A DNA stretch of 64,000 nt from DATKCF01 sp035513345 (GCA_035513345.1 DATKCF010000030.1:1-64000); one strand, 5' to 3'. Positions 1 to 9,044 are shown, counted from the stretch's first letter. The notes: generated by a model from the letters alone, not told the origin. Numbers and translations: made by a program.

Positions 1-355
1 CACGCCGCGACCGGATCGGCCCAGGAAACCGGTGCCCCTGCCCGGCCGACAGGACCTATGGCGGCCCTGTCCCACTGCGACGGAATGAACCCACGCCGAA
101 GCCGGAAGCGCCCATTCATATTTGAACGGATTCCTGCCACGTCTGGATGGACGCCGGTTCGAGGGATGCACGAGTCCGGGAGAGTTCGATCGCATGGAGG
201 GATGCAGCGGTGGTCCCGGGACGGGTGTCCCCGGCGCCCTCATCCGTACCCCCCGCGGCCCCAGCGTGAAACGGCCCGGCCCCTGTCCCTGCCCCCGCCG
301 GAGACCACCCTCCGGGCCCTAGGCGAGAGAGAGGCGTGCCGATAAGTTCCGGGCC
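1..355. other. left-edge region without a supported gene
   Basis: I see no convincing gene here. Short open frames on both strands translate to Arg/Pro-rich, low-complexity sequence typical of GC-rich chance frames, with no ribosome-binding site or family resemblance. I also see no clear promoter or terminator. The stretch lies immediately upstream of the zinc-ribbon membrane protein and may hold that gene's promoter. Confidence 0.5.
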
Positions 356-661
356 ATGGAAATTCTCGTGATAATCGTACTCGGGTTGATTGTCGCCGGG
401 TACGTGCTGGTTCCGCTCGAACGCAGCCGCGGCGTCGTCGCCTACGATTGGGACGGTTCGGATACCGGCATGGGGCTGGAGGAGCGACGGGCGGCGCTCG
501 AGTCCGAGATCCTGGTGTACCGCGCGGCATTGCGTGCCGGCACGGTGTGCACGCGGTGCGGTTTCGCCAACGCCGAAGACGGTCGATTCTGCGCGGAGTG
601 CGGCCGTCCCCTCGCGAACGTAAGCCAGCCGAAAAGCGAGCCGGAACCCGTTTCGGGATGA
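356..661 (+). CDS. small membrane-anchored zinc-ribbon protein
   Basis: This encodes 101 residues. An N-terminal hydrophobic helix (about residues 3-20) is followed by a short charged, helix-prone stretch (about 40-58). A zinc ribbon follows, with CTRCG near residue 65 and CAECG near residue 79. I infer a membrane-anchored, cytoplasm-facing zinc ribbon. No enzymatic motif is visible. Its TGA stop overlaps the ATG of the threonine aldolase gene (ATGA), so the two are probably translationally coupled. The function is unknown. Short zinc-ribbon proteins of this kind occur widely, and the aldolase neighbour does not by itself explain it. Confidence 0.75.
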   Translation: MEILVIIVLGLIVAGYVLVPLERSRGVVAYDWDGSDTGMGLEERRAALESEILVYRAALRAGTVCTRCGFANAEDGRFCAECGRPLANVSQPKSEPEPVSG

Positions 662-1692
662 ACGGAAGCAAGGTCGACCTGCGCAGCGATACGGTCACCC
701 GGCCGACCCGCGCGATGAGAGACGCGATCGCAAACGCGATCGTGGGTGACGACGCGTTCGGCGACGACCCGACCGTGCACGCGCTCGAGGAACGGGTCGC
801 GGCACTGCTGGGCAAGGAAGCCGCGCTGTTCTTCCCGAGCGGCATCATGGCCAACGAGGTGGCCCTGGCCGTCGCCTCGCCGCGCGGCTCCGAGGTCATT
901 GTCGAAGCGACGTCGCACTTCTTCGACTGGGAGCTGGCCGCGCCCGCCGCGCTCAGCGGTGTTCAGCTTCGACCCATCGCAGGCCCCGGCGGCATGCTCG
1001 ATGCCGACCTCGTCCGCGACGCGATTCGCCCGCCCGGCATGCTCTACAACCGGACCGCATTGATCTGCCTCGAGAACACGCACAACGCGGCGGGCGGACG
1101 GGTCATGCCGATCGACACGATGCAGGCCATCCGTAACGTCGCCTCGGAATACGGCCTGCCCATCCACCTCGATGGAGCCCGCCTGTGGAACGCCGCCGTT
1201 GCCGCCGGTGTGCCCGAGCGCGCGTTCGCCGAACTTGCCGACACCGTCATGGTCACGCTGTCGAAGGGCCTCGGCTGTCCGGTTGGATCGATGCTCGCCG
1301 GCCAGGCCGACGCGATGCTCGAAGCACGCCGCCTTCGACGACGCTTCGGCGGCACCATGCGCCAGGCCGGTATCCTCGCCGCCGCCGGCCTGTTCGCGAT
1401 CGACCACAACCGCGAACGCCTGGCCGACGATCACCGCCGCGCCTCGCGCCTCGCCGAGCTGACCGCCGAAGTCGATGGCCTCGACGCCGTACCGCCCCAG
1501 ACCAACATCGTGATGTTCGATATCCGTCGGCCGGGCCTCGACGCTGATTCCCTCATCGCCCGACTCGCTGAACGCGACGTTCTGCTGACCGTCTTCACGC
1601 GAACGCGTATTCGGGCGACGACCCACCTCGGCGTCGATGACGACGCGATCGAAGCCGCCGCCGCAGCGATTGCCGATTCCGTGATGCAGTAG
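658..1692 (+). CDS. ltaE: low-specificity L-threonine aldolase
   Basis: A PLP-dependent enzyme of 344 residues that would cleave L-threonine or allo-threonine to glycine and acetaldehyde in the cytoplasm. The N-terminus carries the family signature VDLRSDTVTRPT (about 6-17). The PLP-binding aspartate lies in HLDGARLWNAA (Asp172) and the Schiff-base lysine in LSKGLGCPVGS (Lys203). Length fits the fold-type I threonine aldolases (about 340). I chose ATG 658 because it overlaps the upstream stop as ATGA and starts exactly where the family similarity starts; the frame is open further upstream but has no support there. Substrate stereopreference cannot be read from sequence. Confidence 0.9.
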   Translation: MNGSKVDLRSDTVTRPTRAMRDAIANAIVGDDAFGDDPTVHALEERVAALLGKEAALFFPSGIMANEVALAVASPRGSEVIVEATSHFFDWELAAPAALSGVQLRPIAGPGGMLDADLVRDAIRPPGMLYNRTALICLENTHNAAGGRVMPIDTMQAIRNVASEYGLPIHLDGARLWNAAVAAGVPERAFAELADTVMVTLSKGLGCPVGSMLAGQADAMLEARRLRRRFGGTMRQAGILAAAGLFAIDHNRERLADDHRRASRLAELTAEVDGLDAVPPQTNIVMFDIRRPGLDADSLIARLAERDVLLTVFTRTRIRATTHLGVDDDAIEAAAAAIADSVMQ

Positions 1693-1763
1693 CCCCAGGC
1701 TGCCATGGCGTCCAGCCGGTCGTGGCGCGATTGTGCGAGGCGGGCAGGTCGGCCAGGTTGTGC

Positions 1764-1792
1764 TTGCCCGAACAATAACCGAAAGCTATATT
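1764..1792 (+). promoter_or_regulatory. candidate sigma70-type promoter of recA
   Basis: TTGCCC (1764-1769) and TATATT (1787-1792) are separated by 17 nt, about 75 nt upstream of the recA start. No convincing LexA operator was seen around it: a GAAC at 1770-1773 has no symmetric partner. Confidence 0.5.
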
Positions 1793-1866
1793 GGCTGCCG
1801 TGACTACCGGGACCGGCTGGACCCGGGGCTCGCGGACCTCGAACACACGGGACTCAGGTGATACAG

Positions 1867-2922
1867 ATGGCCGCCACGGACACGAAGGACGATCGCAGCA
1901 AGGCGCTGAGCAGCGCGATCGCGCAGATCGAGCGCAACTACGGGAAGGGCTCGATCATGAAGATGGGCGCGAACGGTGCGAAGGTCGTGATCGATGCGAT
2001 CTCGACGGGCGCGATCAACCTGGACGCGGCGATCGGGATCGGCGGGATCCCGCGCGGCCGGATCACGGAGGTTTATGGTCCGGAGTCGAGCGGCAAGACG
2101 ACGCTGTGCCTGCACGTGATCGCGAACGCGCAGCGCAAGGGCGGCATAGCGGCGTTCGTGGACGCGGAACACGCGCTGGACATCGAGTATGCGCGGAAGC
2201 TGGGCGTAGACGTCGAGAATCTGCTGGTGAGCCAGCCGGACACGGGCGAACAGGCGCTCGAGATCGCGGAGTTGCTGATCCGCAGCAATGCGGTGGATGT
2301 GGTGGTGATCGACTCTGTGGCGGCGCTGGTGCCGCGCGCGGAGATCGAGGGCGAGATGGGGGACACGCACGTCGGGCTACAGGCGAGGTTGATGAGTCAG
2401 GCGCTGCGGAAGCTGACGGGCGCAGTGAACCGGTCGCGGACGAGCGTGATCTTCACGAACCAGATCCGCGAGAAGATCGGCGTGATGTTCGGCAACCCGG
2501 AGACGACGTCGGGCGGCCGCGCGCTGAAGTTCTACGCGAGCGTGCGACTCGACATTCGGCGTATCGGTGCGATCAAGGACGGCCAGGAGGTGGTGGGCAA
2601 TCGGACGCGCGTGAAGGTGGTGAAGAACAAGGTGTCGCCGCCGTTCAAGCAGGCCGAGTTCGACGTGATGTACAACGAGGGCATCAGCCATCACGGCCTG
2701 CTGGTCGATCTGGGTGTCGAGCACGACATCGTGAACAAGTCGGGAGCGTGGTTCTCGTACGGCCAGACGCGGATCGGCCAGGGCCGTGAGAACGCGAAGG
2801 TGTTCCTGAAGGAGAACCCGGAGATCTCGAACGAGATCGACCAGCGGGTCCGCGAGGCGCTGGGTACGCGCGGTGTCGGCGCGGGCTCCGACTCTGATGA
2901 CAACGGTGACACCGACGACTGA
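1867..2922 (+). CDS. recA: recombinase RecA
   Basis: RecA (351 residues) is the DNA-dependent ATPase that forms presynaptic filaments, drives homologous strand exchange and stimulates LexA self-cleavage. Visible features are the Walker A loop GPESSGKT (71-78), the Walker B segment VVVIDSVAAL, the MGDTHVGLQARLMSQALRKL segment, and the L2 region around FGNPETTSGGRALKFYASVRLD. The C-terminal tail is acidic, as usual. I start it at ATG 1867 because AGGTGA at 1856-1861 sits 5 nt upstream; a GTG 9 nt earlier overlaps that ribosome site. It appears monocistronic. recX is not next to it. Confidence 0.97.
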   Translation: MAATDTKDDRSKALSSAIAQIERNYGKGSIMKMGANGAKVVIDAISTGAINLDAAIGIGGIPRGRITEVYGPESSGKTTLCLHVIANAQRKGGIAAFVDAEHALDIEYARKLGVDVENLLVSQPDTGEQALEIAELLIRSNAVDVVVIDSVAALVPRAEIEGEMGDTHVGLQARLMSQALRKLTGAVNRSRTSVIFTNQIREKIGVMFGNPETTSGGRALKFYASVRLDIRRIGAIKDGQEVVGNRTRVKVVKNKVSPPFKQAEFDVMYNEGISHHGLLVDLGVEHDIVNKSGAWFSYGQTRIGQGRENAKVFLKENPEISNEIDQRVREALGTRGVGAGSDSDDNGDTDD

Positions 2923-2935
2923 CGTTCGTTCACCG

Positions 2936-2963
2936 GAAGTCGTGTCGTATCCGGCTCGACTTC
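2936..2963 (+). repeat. inverted repeat downstream of recA
   Basis: GAAGTCG (2936-2942) and CGACTTC (2957-2963) form a 7-bp inverted repeat with a 14-nt loop, 14 nt past the recA stop. No T-run follows, so it is at best a weak terminator or an mRNA 3' stabiliser. Confidence 0.3.
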
Positions 2964-3015
2964 TGCCGTCCGGCTCACAGCGTCGCGATAAGCGTACCGT
3001 GGTGTACCGTATGGC

Positions 3016-3044
3016 TTGACCCTTGTCCGGTCCGGCCATAACGT
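3016..3044 (+). promoter_or_regulatory. candidate promoter of the LITAF-like protein
   Basis: TTGACC (3016-3021), a 17-nt spacer and TAACGT (3039-3044). The same TTGACC -35 is seen upstream of prs and ffs in this window. Confidence 0.45.
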
Positions 3045-3184
3045 TCCGGCATGGTGATGGCTCCTGTCGTGCAGGCATCCGCGTCGCGGGCGTGTGCGAC
3101 CTCCAGGCGATATCACAGCCTCCCGTTTCTCCGCGTGTCGCCAGACAACAGTTTCGGCAGCGATTCACACCGGGGCAGGACCTG

Positions 3185-3553
3185 ATGCCCACGATGTACT
3201 GTGCGCTCTGCGGCCGGTCCGTAGAGGCAAGACGTCAGATCGGCGTGGGAACCGTAGTGCTCGCTTTAGTCACGGCCGGGATATCGCTTCTGGCGATTCC
3301 GTTCTACGCGAAACGTTGTTCGATCTGCAAGAGCGCGGCAGTGTCATTGACGAACCCGGATTCGGCGAGTATCGGCCGAGGTTCATCTCCTCCCGGCCGG
3401 CTGGCCGACGTGGAGAAACGGCTGAGGCTGACTGAAGGTGAACTCGAGAGGGCGAGTAGCGAACTCGACCAGCTGCGAACGGAGCGCGACTTCTACAGGC
3501 AACTGCTTGGCGACCCGACGTTGCGGGCCAAGGACCGGCCGAGCAACGAATAG
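3185..3553 (+). CDS. LITAF-like split zinc-ribbon membrane protein
   Basis: This encodes 122 residues. A CALC pair (Cys6, Cys9) and a CSIC pair (Cys45, Cys48) flank one hydrophobic segment (about 20-40). The C-terminal half (about 75-108) is a charged heptad-like coiled coil. This layout, two CxxC knuckles separated by a membrane-inserted helix ending in PF, matches the LITAF-type zinc ribbon, in which both knuckles meet on one face of the membrane. The function in bacteria is not established. ATG 3185 is preceded by CAGGA at a usable distance; the frame is open upstream without support. The gene appears to be transcribed alone. Confidence 0.65.
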   Translation: MPTMYCALCGRSVEARRQIGVGTVVLALVTAGISLLAIPFYAKRCSICKSAAVSLTNPDSASIGRGSSPPGRLADVEKRLRLTEGELERASSELDQLRTERDFYRQLLGDPTLRAKDRPSNE

Positions 3554-3615
3554 CGGTCGACAGTGAACGTACAGTCATGAAATCCCGACCGTCAGTGAGG
3601 GTCTGAACTTTCGCG

Positions 3616-4854
3616 ATGCGCAATCCCTGTTCATCGGCGGTCACGCGGCGGCGCGCCCGACTGTGGTGCAGCTTCCTTTTCGTCCTCGGCGGTGCCTTGT
3701 CGCTGGCGGGTTGCGGCGACGATGGTCCGGGTGCGGCTGCCGCGGGCTCGTTCGACGGTCTCGCCGGGCGCGAGGTGGTCGAGGCCTACCGACTCGGCGG
3801 GCCGGACGCCCCGGAGCATGTGAGCTTCCAGTCGGAGCCAGCCATCATTCTGGATTCCGCGCAAAATCTCTACGTGCTGCACAGCCAGCAGGGCCGGATC
3901 GCGGTACTCGACGCCGAGGGTGGCCTCGTTCGCTGGATCGGAGGCAGAGGCCAGGGCCCGGGCGAGTTCGACATGGCCGTCGCCATGGGTTTCGTGGGCG
4001 ACACACTCTGGGTGCGCAACTCCTCGGCGCCCCGGATCAGCCGGTTCCTTATCGATGGCACGCACGTGTCGACGGAGCGCACGCCATTCGACTACGGCTA
4101 TCCGATGTCATGGCCGCAGGGTGTGTCCGGCTACCTCGTGGGCGGTCGCGCCTGGACAGACGCGCACGGGCTCGTGGCGGGGCAGGGTGGGCCCGTCGAC
4201 CTGCCGGTACTGGTCGGCGATCGACAGATGGCCAGCCCGGACACTCTGTTCACCGTGTCGAACCCGAGGGGCAGGCTGGCCGGACAGGCGTTCGCGCCGT
4301 TTCCGCAGCCGCCGTTCGTCGATGTCGCCAGCGACGGAACCGGGATCCTGCTGGGCGAATGGTCCGATGTCACCCCCGGTCAGTTGCGGCTCCGGTTCTT
4401 CGGACCGGACGCCGCCGAGATCCGGAGCTGGTCACTCGCCGTTCCCGAAACGGCAGTGCCGGTATCGGTGCGCGACAGCCTGATCTCAGCGGGCGTGGCA
4501 GCGGTCGAATCGATGGCGGTACGCCTGCGGGAAGTGGGAATCCCGGAAGGGTCCTTCCGTACGACCATGAGTCGGTCCGAGGTCGAGGAAGAGGTCTACC
4601 TTCCGGGCCACTACCCGCCGATCCGGCGCGTCCTGGTCGGCGTCGATGGGACGACCTGGATCCAGCGCATGGACAGACTGCGGCCGGGACCTTGGGTGGC
4701 GCTCGACACGAACGGCCGCCCGCTCTTTCAGGTCACGCTGCCGGAGGGTGTAACGCTTCGGCAGGCCTCGGCGGATGCCGTCTGGTGCACCGTGCGCGAC
4801 GAACTCGACGTTCCCCACCTGGTCCGCTGGAACCTGGCAGAGCCGGCCGGCTGA
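3616..4854 (+). CDS. lipoprotein, 6-bladed beta-propeller (NHL-like)
   Basis: A predicted lipoprotein of 412 residues. An Arg-rich n-region and hydrophobic core end in a lipobox (LAGC, Cys33 as the lipidated residue). The mature part has the repeats of 6-bladed propeller proteins: SEPAIILDSAQNLYVLH, then IAVLDAEGGLVRWIGGRGQGPGEF around residues 95-118. The GRGQGPGEF element is characteristic of this NHL/6-bladed group, which is abundant in Bacteroidota and Gemmatimonadota. It should sit on the periplasmic side of a membrane. No catalytic residues are evident, so a binding or scaffold role is inferred. Neighbours give no functional clue. No good ribosome site precedes ATG 3616. Confidence 0.8.
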   Translation: MRNPCSSAVTRRRARLWCSFLFVLGGALSLAGCGDDGPGAAAAGSFDGLAGREVVEAYRLGGPDAPEHVSFQSEPAIILDSAQNLYVLHSQQGRIAVLDAEGGLVRWIGGRGQGPGEFDMAVAMGFVGDTLWVRNSSAPRISRFLIDGTHVSTERTPFDYGYPMSWPQGVSGYLVGGRAWTDAHGLVAGQGGPVDLPVLVGDRQMASPDTLFTVSNPRGRLAGQAFAPFPQPPFVDVASDGTGILLGEWSDVTPGQLRLRFFGPDAAEIRSWSLAVPETAVPVSVRDSLISAGVAAVESMAVRLREVGIPEGSFRTTMSRSEVEEEVYLPGHYPPIRRVLVGVDGTTWIQRMDRLRPGPWVALDTNGRPLFQVTLPEGVTLRQASADAVWCTVRDELDVPHLVRWNLAEPAG

Positions 4855-4867
4855 GCTCGTCCGCACT

Positions 4868-4896
4868 TCGCGCGTATTGCCTGCTTTCGTATATTG
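4868..4896 (+). promoter_or_regulatory. weak candidate promoter of the alaS operon
   Basis: A good -10 hexamer, TATATT (4891-4896), lies about 30 nt upstream of the alaS start. The -35 at 17-nt spacing (TTCGCG) is a poor match. If right, this would drive the long operon that starts with alaS. Confidence 0.3.
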
Positions 4897-4927
4897 AAAG
4901 GCTTGACTCCATACGCGCGGCGAAGCC

Positions 4928-7603
4928 ATGACGGGATCAGAGATCCGACAGAAGTTCATCGACTACTTTGCGCGGCACGGCCACGAGCCCGTGCCGAGCT
5001 CCAGCCTCGTGCCGCGCGGCGATCCGACACTGCTGTTCACGAACGCCGGGATGGTCCAGTTCAAGGGCGTGTTCCTCGGTGAGGAGCAGCGACCGTACAA
5101 CCGGGCGGTGACGTCGCAGAAGTGTTTGCGCGTGAGCGGCAAGCACAACGATCTCGAGGAAGTCGGTGTGACGACGCGTCACCACACGTTCTTCGAGATG
5201 CTGGGCAACTTCTCGTTCGGTGACTACTTCAAGGCTGACGCGATCCGGTTCGCGTGGGAGCTGTTCACCGAGGAGTTCGGGCTACCGAAGGAGAAGCTCT
5301 GGGCCACGGTACATCACACCGACGACGAGGCGGCGAAGCTGTGGGCGGAGATCGCGGGGCTGCCGCCATCGCGGATCTTCCGGCTGGGCGACAAGGACAA
5401 TTTCTGGCAGATGGGCGAGACCGGTCCGTGCGGGCCGTGCTCGGAGATCCACTACGATCTGAGGCCGGGTCCTGAAGCGGGCACGGACGTGTCGGAGTCG
5501 GAGTTCATCGAGCTTGGCGATGCGGGCCGGTTCCTCGAGTTGTGGAACCTGGTGTTCATGCAGTTCGACAGGGCGGCGGACGGCACGATGACGCCGTTGC
5601 CGGCGCCATCGATCGACACGGGTGCCGGCCTGGAGCGGCTGACGTCCGTGCTTCAGGGTGTCGACTCGAACTACAGAACGGATCTGTTCGTGTCACTGAT
5701 CGAGCGCGCGGAGGCCGAGGTCGGCGTGCCGTACGATGCGGGCGATGGCGGCGTATCGTACCGGGTGCTGGCGGACCATGCCCGTGCTGTCGCGTTCCTG
5801 CTTGCGGACGGCGTTCATCCGTCGAACGACGGGCCGGGCTACGTGCTGCGCCGGATCCTGCGTCGCGCGGTCCGGCACGCGTGGCTGCTCGGTCGGCGAC
5901 AGCCGACGCTCGTCCACGTCGTCGAAGGCGTGGTCGACCTGATGGGTGACGCGTACCCCGGTCTGCGCGAGAGCCGGGACCACCTGCTTGGCGCGACACG
6001 GGAGGAGGAGGAGCGCTTCCTCGACACGATCGACAGCGGGATGGAACGTATCGATGAGATCGCGCCTCGGCTGGCGGCCGATTCGCGCGCGGGAATCGAA
6101 GGCGGCGGAAAGCGCCCGACGATTGCGGGCGAGGATGCGTTCCGGCTGCACGACACGTTCGGCTTTCCGGTCGACCTGACGGAACTGATCGGCAGGGAGC
6201 GCGGCTACGCGGTCGATGTCGCGGGTTTCGAGAAGGCGCTCGAGGAGCAGCGTGCGCGGTCACGTGCGGACCGACGAGCGGCGGGCACCGGACTGGCGCC
6301 GGAATCGGTCGCAGGCGGTTGGCGCGCGCTTGATCCGACCGCGGAGCAGCGGTTCATGGGTTACACGATGCTGGACGTCGAGACCGCGGTTGTGGCGGTT
6401 CGGCCCGACCCGGCGAGGCCGGCGCTGGTGCTGCGCGACAATCCGTTCTACGTCGAGGCGGGTGGCCAGGTCGGCGATGTCGGCATGGTTGAGGGCGACG
6501 GCTGGCGGTTGCGCGTGGAGGACGTGCAGCGAGTGGGAGACCGCGTTGCGGTCATCGGACCGGTGGATGGCATGCTGCCGGACGTTTCGTCGCCGATACA
6601 CGTTCGAGCGGCGGTCGACAGGCACACGCGTCACGACACAGTACGCAACCACACGGCGACTCATCTGCTGCACGCTGCGCTTCGCAACGAGCTGGGCACG
6701 CACGTGCAGCAACGCGGATCGCTGGTGGCGCCCGACCGGTTGCGTTTCGACTTCGTGCATACCCGGCCCATGACGCCCGAGGAGGTGCGCAGAGTCGAGG
6801 AGGTCGTGAACCTGAACGTGCTCGAGGACTACGAGGTCGAGACGGAGTCGCTACCGTACCCGGAGGCCGTGGCCCGTGGCGCGATGGCGTTGTTCGGAGA
6901 AAAGTACGGCGACATCGTCCGTGTCGTGTCCGTGCCGGGTGTGAGTACCGAGTTGTGTGGCGGAACACACACACGGCACACCGGCGAGATCGGGTTGTTC
7001 CGCGTGGTGAGCGAGTCAGGTGTCGCGGCGGGTGTGCGACGGATCGAAGCGGTTACCGGAACGAAGGCGTACCGCCGGGCGGTCGAACACGACGACCTGC
7101 TGGAGAAGGCGGCGTCGCTGGTGAAGACGACGCCGGACGCACTGGTCCGCAGGATCGAGCAGCTCGCCGAAGAGGCGAAGGAACTGCGCAAGCAGCTCGA
7201 GCGTGCGAGGCAGGCGGGCGCGAAGGACCAGGTGTCGGAGCTGGTCGACCGCGCTGTTTCGGTCGATGGCATCCGCGTGATCGCGAAGTCGATCGCGGAC
7301 ATCGAGCCAGCGGAGCTGCGCTCGCTCGGTGACCAGCTCCGCAAGCGGATAGGCAGCGGCGCAGCGATCCTGGCCTCTCGCCGGGAGGGCCGTACATCGC
7401 TGCTCGTGGTGGTGACGGACGACCTGCCCGCGCGCGGCGTCCGCGCTGATCGCGTGGTGCGGGAAATCACGGCGATAACGGGCGGCTCGGGCGGCGGCCG
7501 CGCGGACATGGCACAAGGTGGAATTGACGATCCGACAAGGGTCGACGAGGCGCTGGGCAAGGTCGCCGACATCGTGCGCTCATTGATGCAGGCGAATCCG
7601 TGA
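4928..7603 (+). CDS. alaS: alanyl-tRNA synthetase
   Basis: AlaRS (891 residues) charges tRNA-Ala and edits Ser/Gly misacylation. The class II catalytic core is recognisable from the N-terminus: SSLVPRGDPTLLFTNAGMVQ, then the motif 2 region RHHTFFEMLGNFSFGDYF. The editing domain carries HTATH (His575 to His579) and CGGTH (Cys677, His681), the four metal ligands. A coiled segment (about 740-775) leads to the C-terminal DHHA1-type domain with the glycine-rich GGSGGGRADMAQGG near the end. Length is normal. It heads a long gene chain: its TGA overlaps the GTG start of the next gene. Confidence 0.97.
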   Translation: MTGSEIRQKFIDYFARHGHEPVPSSSLVPRGDPTLLFTNAGMVQFKGVFLGEEQRPYNRAVTSQKCLRVSGKHNDLEEVGVTTRHHTFFEMLGNFSFGDYFKADAIRFAWELFTEEFGLPKEKLWATVHHTDDEAAKLWAEIAGLPPSRIFRLGDKDNFWQMGETGPCGPCSEIHYDLRPGPEAGTDVSESEFIELGDAGRFLELWNLVFMQFDRAADGTMTPLPAPSIDTGAGLERLTSVLQGVDSNYRTDLFVSLIERAEAEVGVPYDAGDGGVSYRVLADHARAVAFLLADGVHPSNDGPGYVLRRILRRAVRHAWLLGRRQPTLVHVVEGVVDLMGDAYPGLRESRDHLLGATREEEERFLDTIDSGMERIDEIAPRLAADSRAGIEGGGKRPTIAGEDAFRLHDTFGFPVDLTELIGRERGYAVDVAGFEKALEEQRARSRADRRAAGTGLAPESVAGGWRALDPTAEQRFMGYTMLDVETAVVAVRPDPARPALVLRDNPFYVEAGGQVGDVGMVEGDGWRLRVEDVQRVGDRVAVIGPVDGMLPDVSSPIHVRAAVDRHTRHDTVRNHTATHLLHAALRNELGTHVQQRGSLVAPDRLRFDFVHTRPMTPEEVRRVEEVVNLNVLEDYEVETESLPYPEAVARGAMALFGEKYGDIVRVVSVPGVSTELCGGTHTRHTGEIGLFRVVSESGVAAGVRRIEAVTGTKAYRRAVEHDDLLEKAASLVKTTPDALVRRIEQLAEEAKELRKQLERARQAGAKDQVSELVDRAVSVDGIRVIAKSIADIEPAELRSLGDQLRKRIGSGAAILASRREGRTSLLVVVTDDLPARGVRADRVVREITAITGGSGGGRADMAQGGIDDPTRVDEALGKVADIVRSLMQANP

Positions 7604-8028
7604 GCGAACACACGGAGCCGGCACGGCAGACCCATCGGCAGACGGGCACGGCGGGCGATTGGCTTGCGGCGCGTGATGCGGAAGCACCGGCGGAGCTACG
7701 CGCGTGCGTTCGCGCGGCTGTCGATCGTACGCCGGACGCCGGCAGCACCGCGGCGACACTCGTGACCGCGGCCATCACATGCATGGAAGAGGCGCTCGCG
7801 TACACCGACGTCGCAGCGGCCGGATCGCGGGAACGAGCCGAGGACGAAGCGTCCGTTCGTGCTGAAGCCCTCGCGCCATTTCGCCCGGCGAGGGCGGCGG
7901 CGTTGCCGTTGCTCGCGGCCGATGCGCTCCTGACATACGCGGCGGAGGCCGCGTCCGAGCACGGATCATCTCTGGATGACCTGTCCTCGGACGTCAACTG
8001 CCGGTTGGCTGCACTGCTGGGAGAATGA
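7600..8028 (+). CDS. hypothetical protein between alaS and gmhA
   Basis: This encodes 142 residues, Ala-rich and predicted mostly helical. I recognise no family, no signal peptide and no catalytic motif. It starts with GTG at 7600, overlapping the alaS stop (GTGA). Its own stop overlaps the gmhA start (ATGA at 8025), so it sits inside a tightly coupled gene chain. That arrangement and its codon use, like its neighbours, support a real gene. A helical repeat or adaptor role is possible, but nothing in the sequence shows it. Confidence 0.65.
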   Translation: MSEHTEPARQTHRQTGTAGDWLAARDAEAPAELRACVRAAVDRTPDAGSTAATLVTAAITCMEEALAYTDVAAAGSRERAEDEASVRAEALAPFRPARAAALPLLAADALLTYAAEAASEHGSSLDDLSSDVNCRLAALLGE

Positions 8029-8609
8029 CGGACCCGTCGACGATTCGCGCACACCTGGAGGGCCTGGCGGCCGCCGCGACGGCCACCGCCGATCTGGCGG
8101 ATTCCGTGGCCAGGGTCGCTGGTGTCGCCGCAGCCGCACTGGAGGCCGGAGGCAAGCTTCTGTTCTGCGGGAACGGAGGCTCGGCAGCCGACGCCCAGCA
8201 TCTCGCAACGGAGTACGTGGTCCGGTTCCGTCGCGAACGACGCCCGCTGGCGGCGCTCGCGCTGACGACGGACACGTCGCTGCTGACGGCGGCTTCGAAC
8301 GACTACGGCTTCGATCACGTCTTCGCGCGGCAGGTCAGCGCGATCGGCCGAGCGGGGGATGCGCTGTTCCTTCACTCGACGTCGGGCGAGTCGCGGAACC
8401 TGCTGGAGGCGGCGAAGGCGGCGAGTGCCGGCGGGCTGGTGACGATTGCGTTGCTGGCCAGGGGTGGCGGTTCGCTGAAGCACTATGTTGATCACGCGCT
8501 GATCGTGCCGACCGACGATGGCGCGCACGCGCAGGAGTTGCACCTGGCCATCGGCCACGCGATTTGCGACGCCGTCGAGCGCAGGCTGACGGCTGGTGAC
8601 GCACCATGA
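8025..8609 (+). CDS. gmhA: D-sedoheptulose 7-phosphate isomerase (SIS domain)
   Basis: A SIS-domain protein of 194 residues, matching GmhA. GmhA converts sedoheptulose 7-phosphate to D-glycero-D-manno-heptose 7-phosphate, the first step toward ADP-heptose for the LPS core. The sugar-phosphate loop and zinc/active-site region is CGNGGSAADAQHLATE (about 48-63). LHSTSGESRNLLEAA (about 120-134) is the second phosphate-binding loop, and QELHLAIGHAICDAVE near the C-terminus carries the last catalytic positions. Other heptose genes are not nearby. The close relative DiaA (replication initiation) cannot be excluded by motif alone, but the AQH and ELHL motifs favour GmhA. It overlaps both neighbours by 4 nt. 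Confidence 0.85.
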   Translation: MTDPSTIRAHLEGLAAAATATADLADSVARVAGVAAAALEAGGKLLFCGNGGSAADAQHLATEYVVRFRRERRPLAALALTTDTSLLTAASNDYGFDHVFARQVSAIGRAGDALFLHSTSGESRNLLEAAKAASAGGLVTIALLARGGGSLKHYVDHALIVPTDDGAHAQELHLAIGHAICDAVERRLTAGDAP

Positions 8610-9040
8610 CCGCAGTCGACGCGCACGATACGGTGCCCGCCGAGACCGTGCTGGCCGCGTTGCGCGAGGCGCGCGTGGCGGAGAAGGCCCAGACGATCTT
8701 CTACCGCGCGCTTGCGGCGGAAGCGGAAGAGGCGGGTGATCCCGCGACGGCGGAGCGGTTGAACGGGCTTCTGGCCGATGAGCAACATCATCTCTCGCGG
8801 CTCACGGCCAGGTTGCTGGAGTGGGGCCAGCCGATCCCGGACATGCGCGGGGCGAACGGACTGCCGGACCTGCCGCGGTGGGAGGCGGTAGCGCGGGAAC
8901 GCGAACGTGCCGAGATAGCCAGGTACGAAAAGCTTCTCGAGCTCGCGCTGGACGAGCGGACCCGCCGCATGATCGGGGAGTTCCTCGACGCCGAGCGGAA
9001 CCACGCGCAATCGCTGGGCGGCAAATGGATGGGGGCGTAG
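8606..9040 (+). CDS. ferritin-like/rubrerythrin-type diiron protein
   Basis: A four-helix protein of 144 residues with the spacing of ferritin-like diiron ligands: Glu26, Glu59-x2-His62 (in ADEQHHL), Glu103, and Glu130-x2-His133 (in DAERNHA). That is the E...ExxH...E...ExxH pattern of rubrerythrin-type domains. There is no rubredoxin CxxC module. It could act in peroxide reduction or iron handling in the cytoplasm. The start ATG 8606 overlaps the gmhA stop (ATGA), and an SDR gene follows after 4 nt. The specific substrate is unknown. Confidence 0.75.
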   Translation: MTAVDAHDTVPAETVLAALREARVAEKAQTIFYRALAAEAEEAGDPATAERLNGLLADEQHHLSRLTARLLEWGQPIPDMRGANGLPDLPRWEAVARERERAEIARYEKLLELALDERTRRMIGEFLDAERNHAQSLGGKWMGA

Positions 9041-9044
9041 CGGC

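Noticed and set aside
58..345. Short frame at the left edge
   Set aside because: Arg/Pro-rich, with no ribosome site and no similarity; overlapping frames look equally good.
1764..1866. LexA/SOS box before recA
   Set aside because: A GAAC half-site is present at 1770-1773, but no symmetric GTTC partner at the right distance; the promoter has no clear operator.
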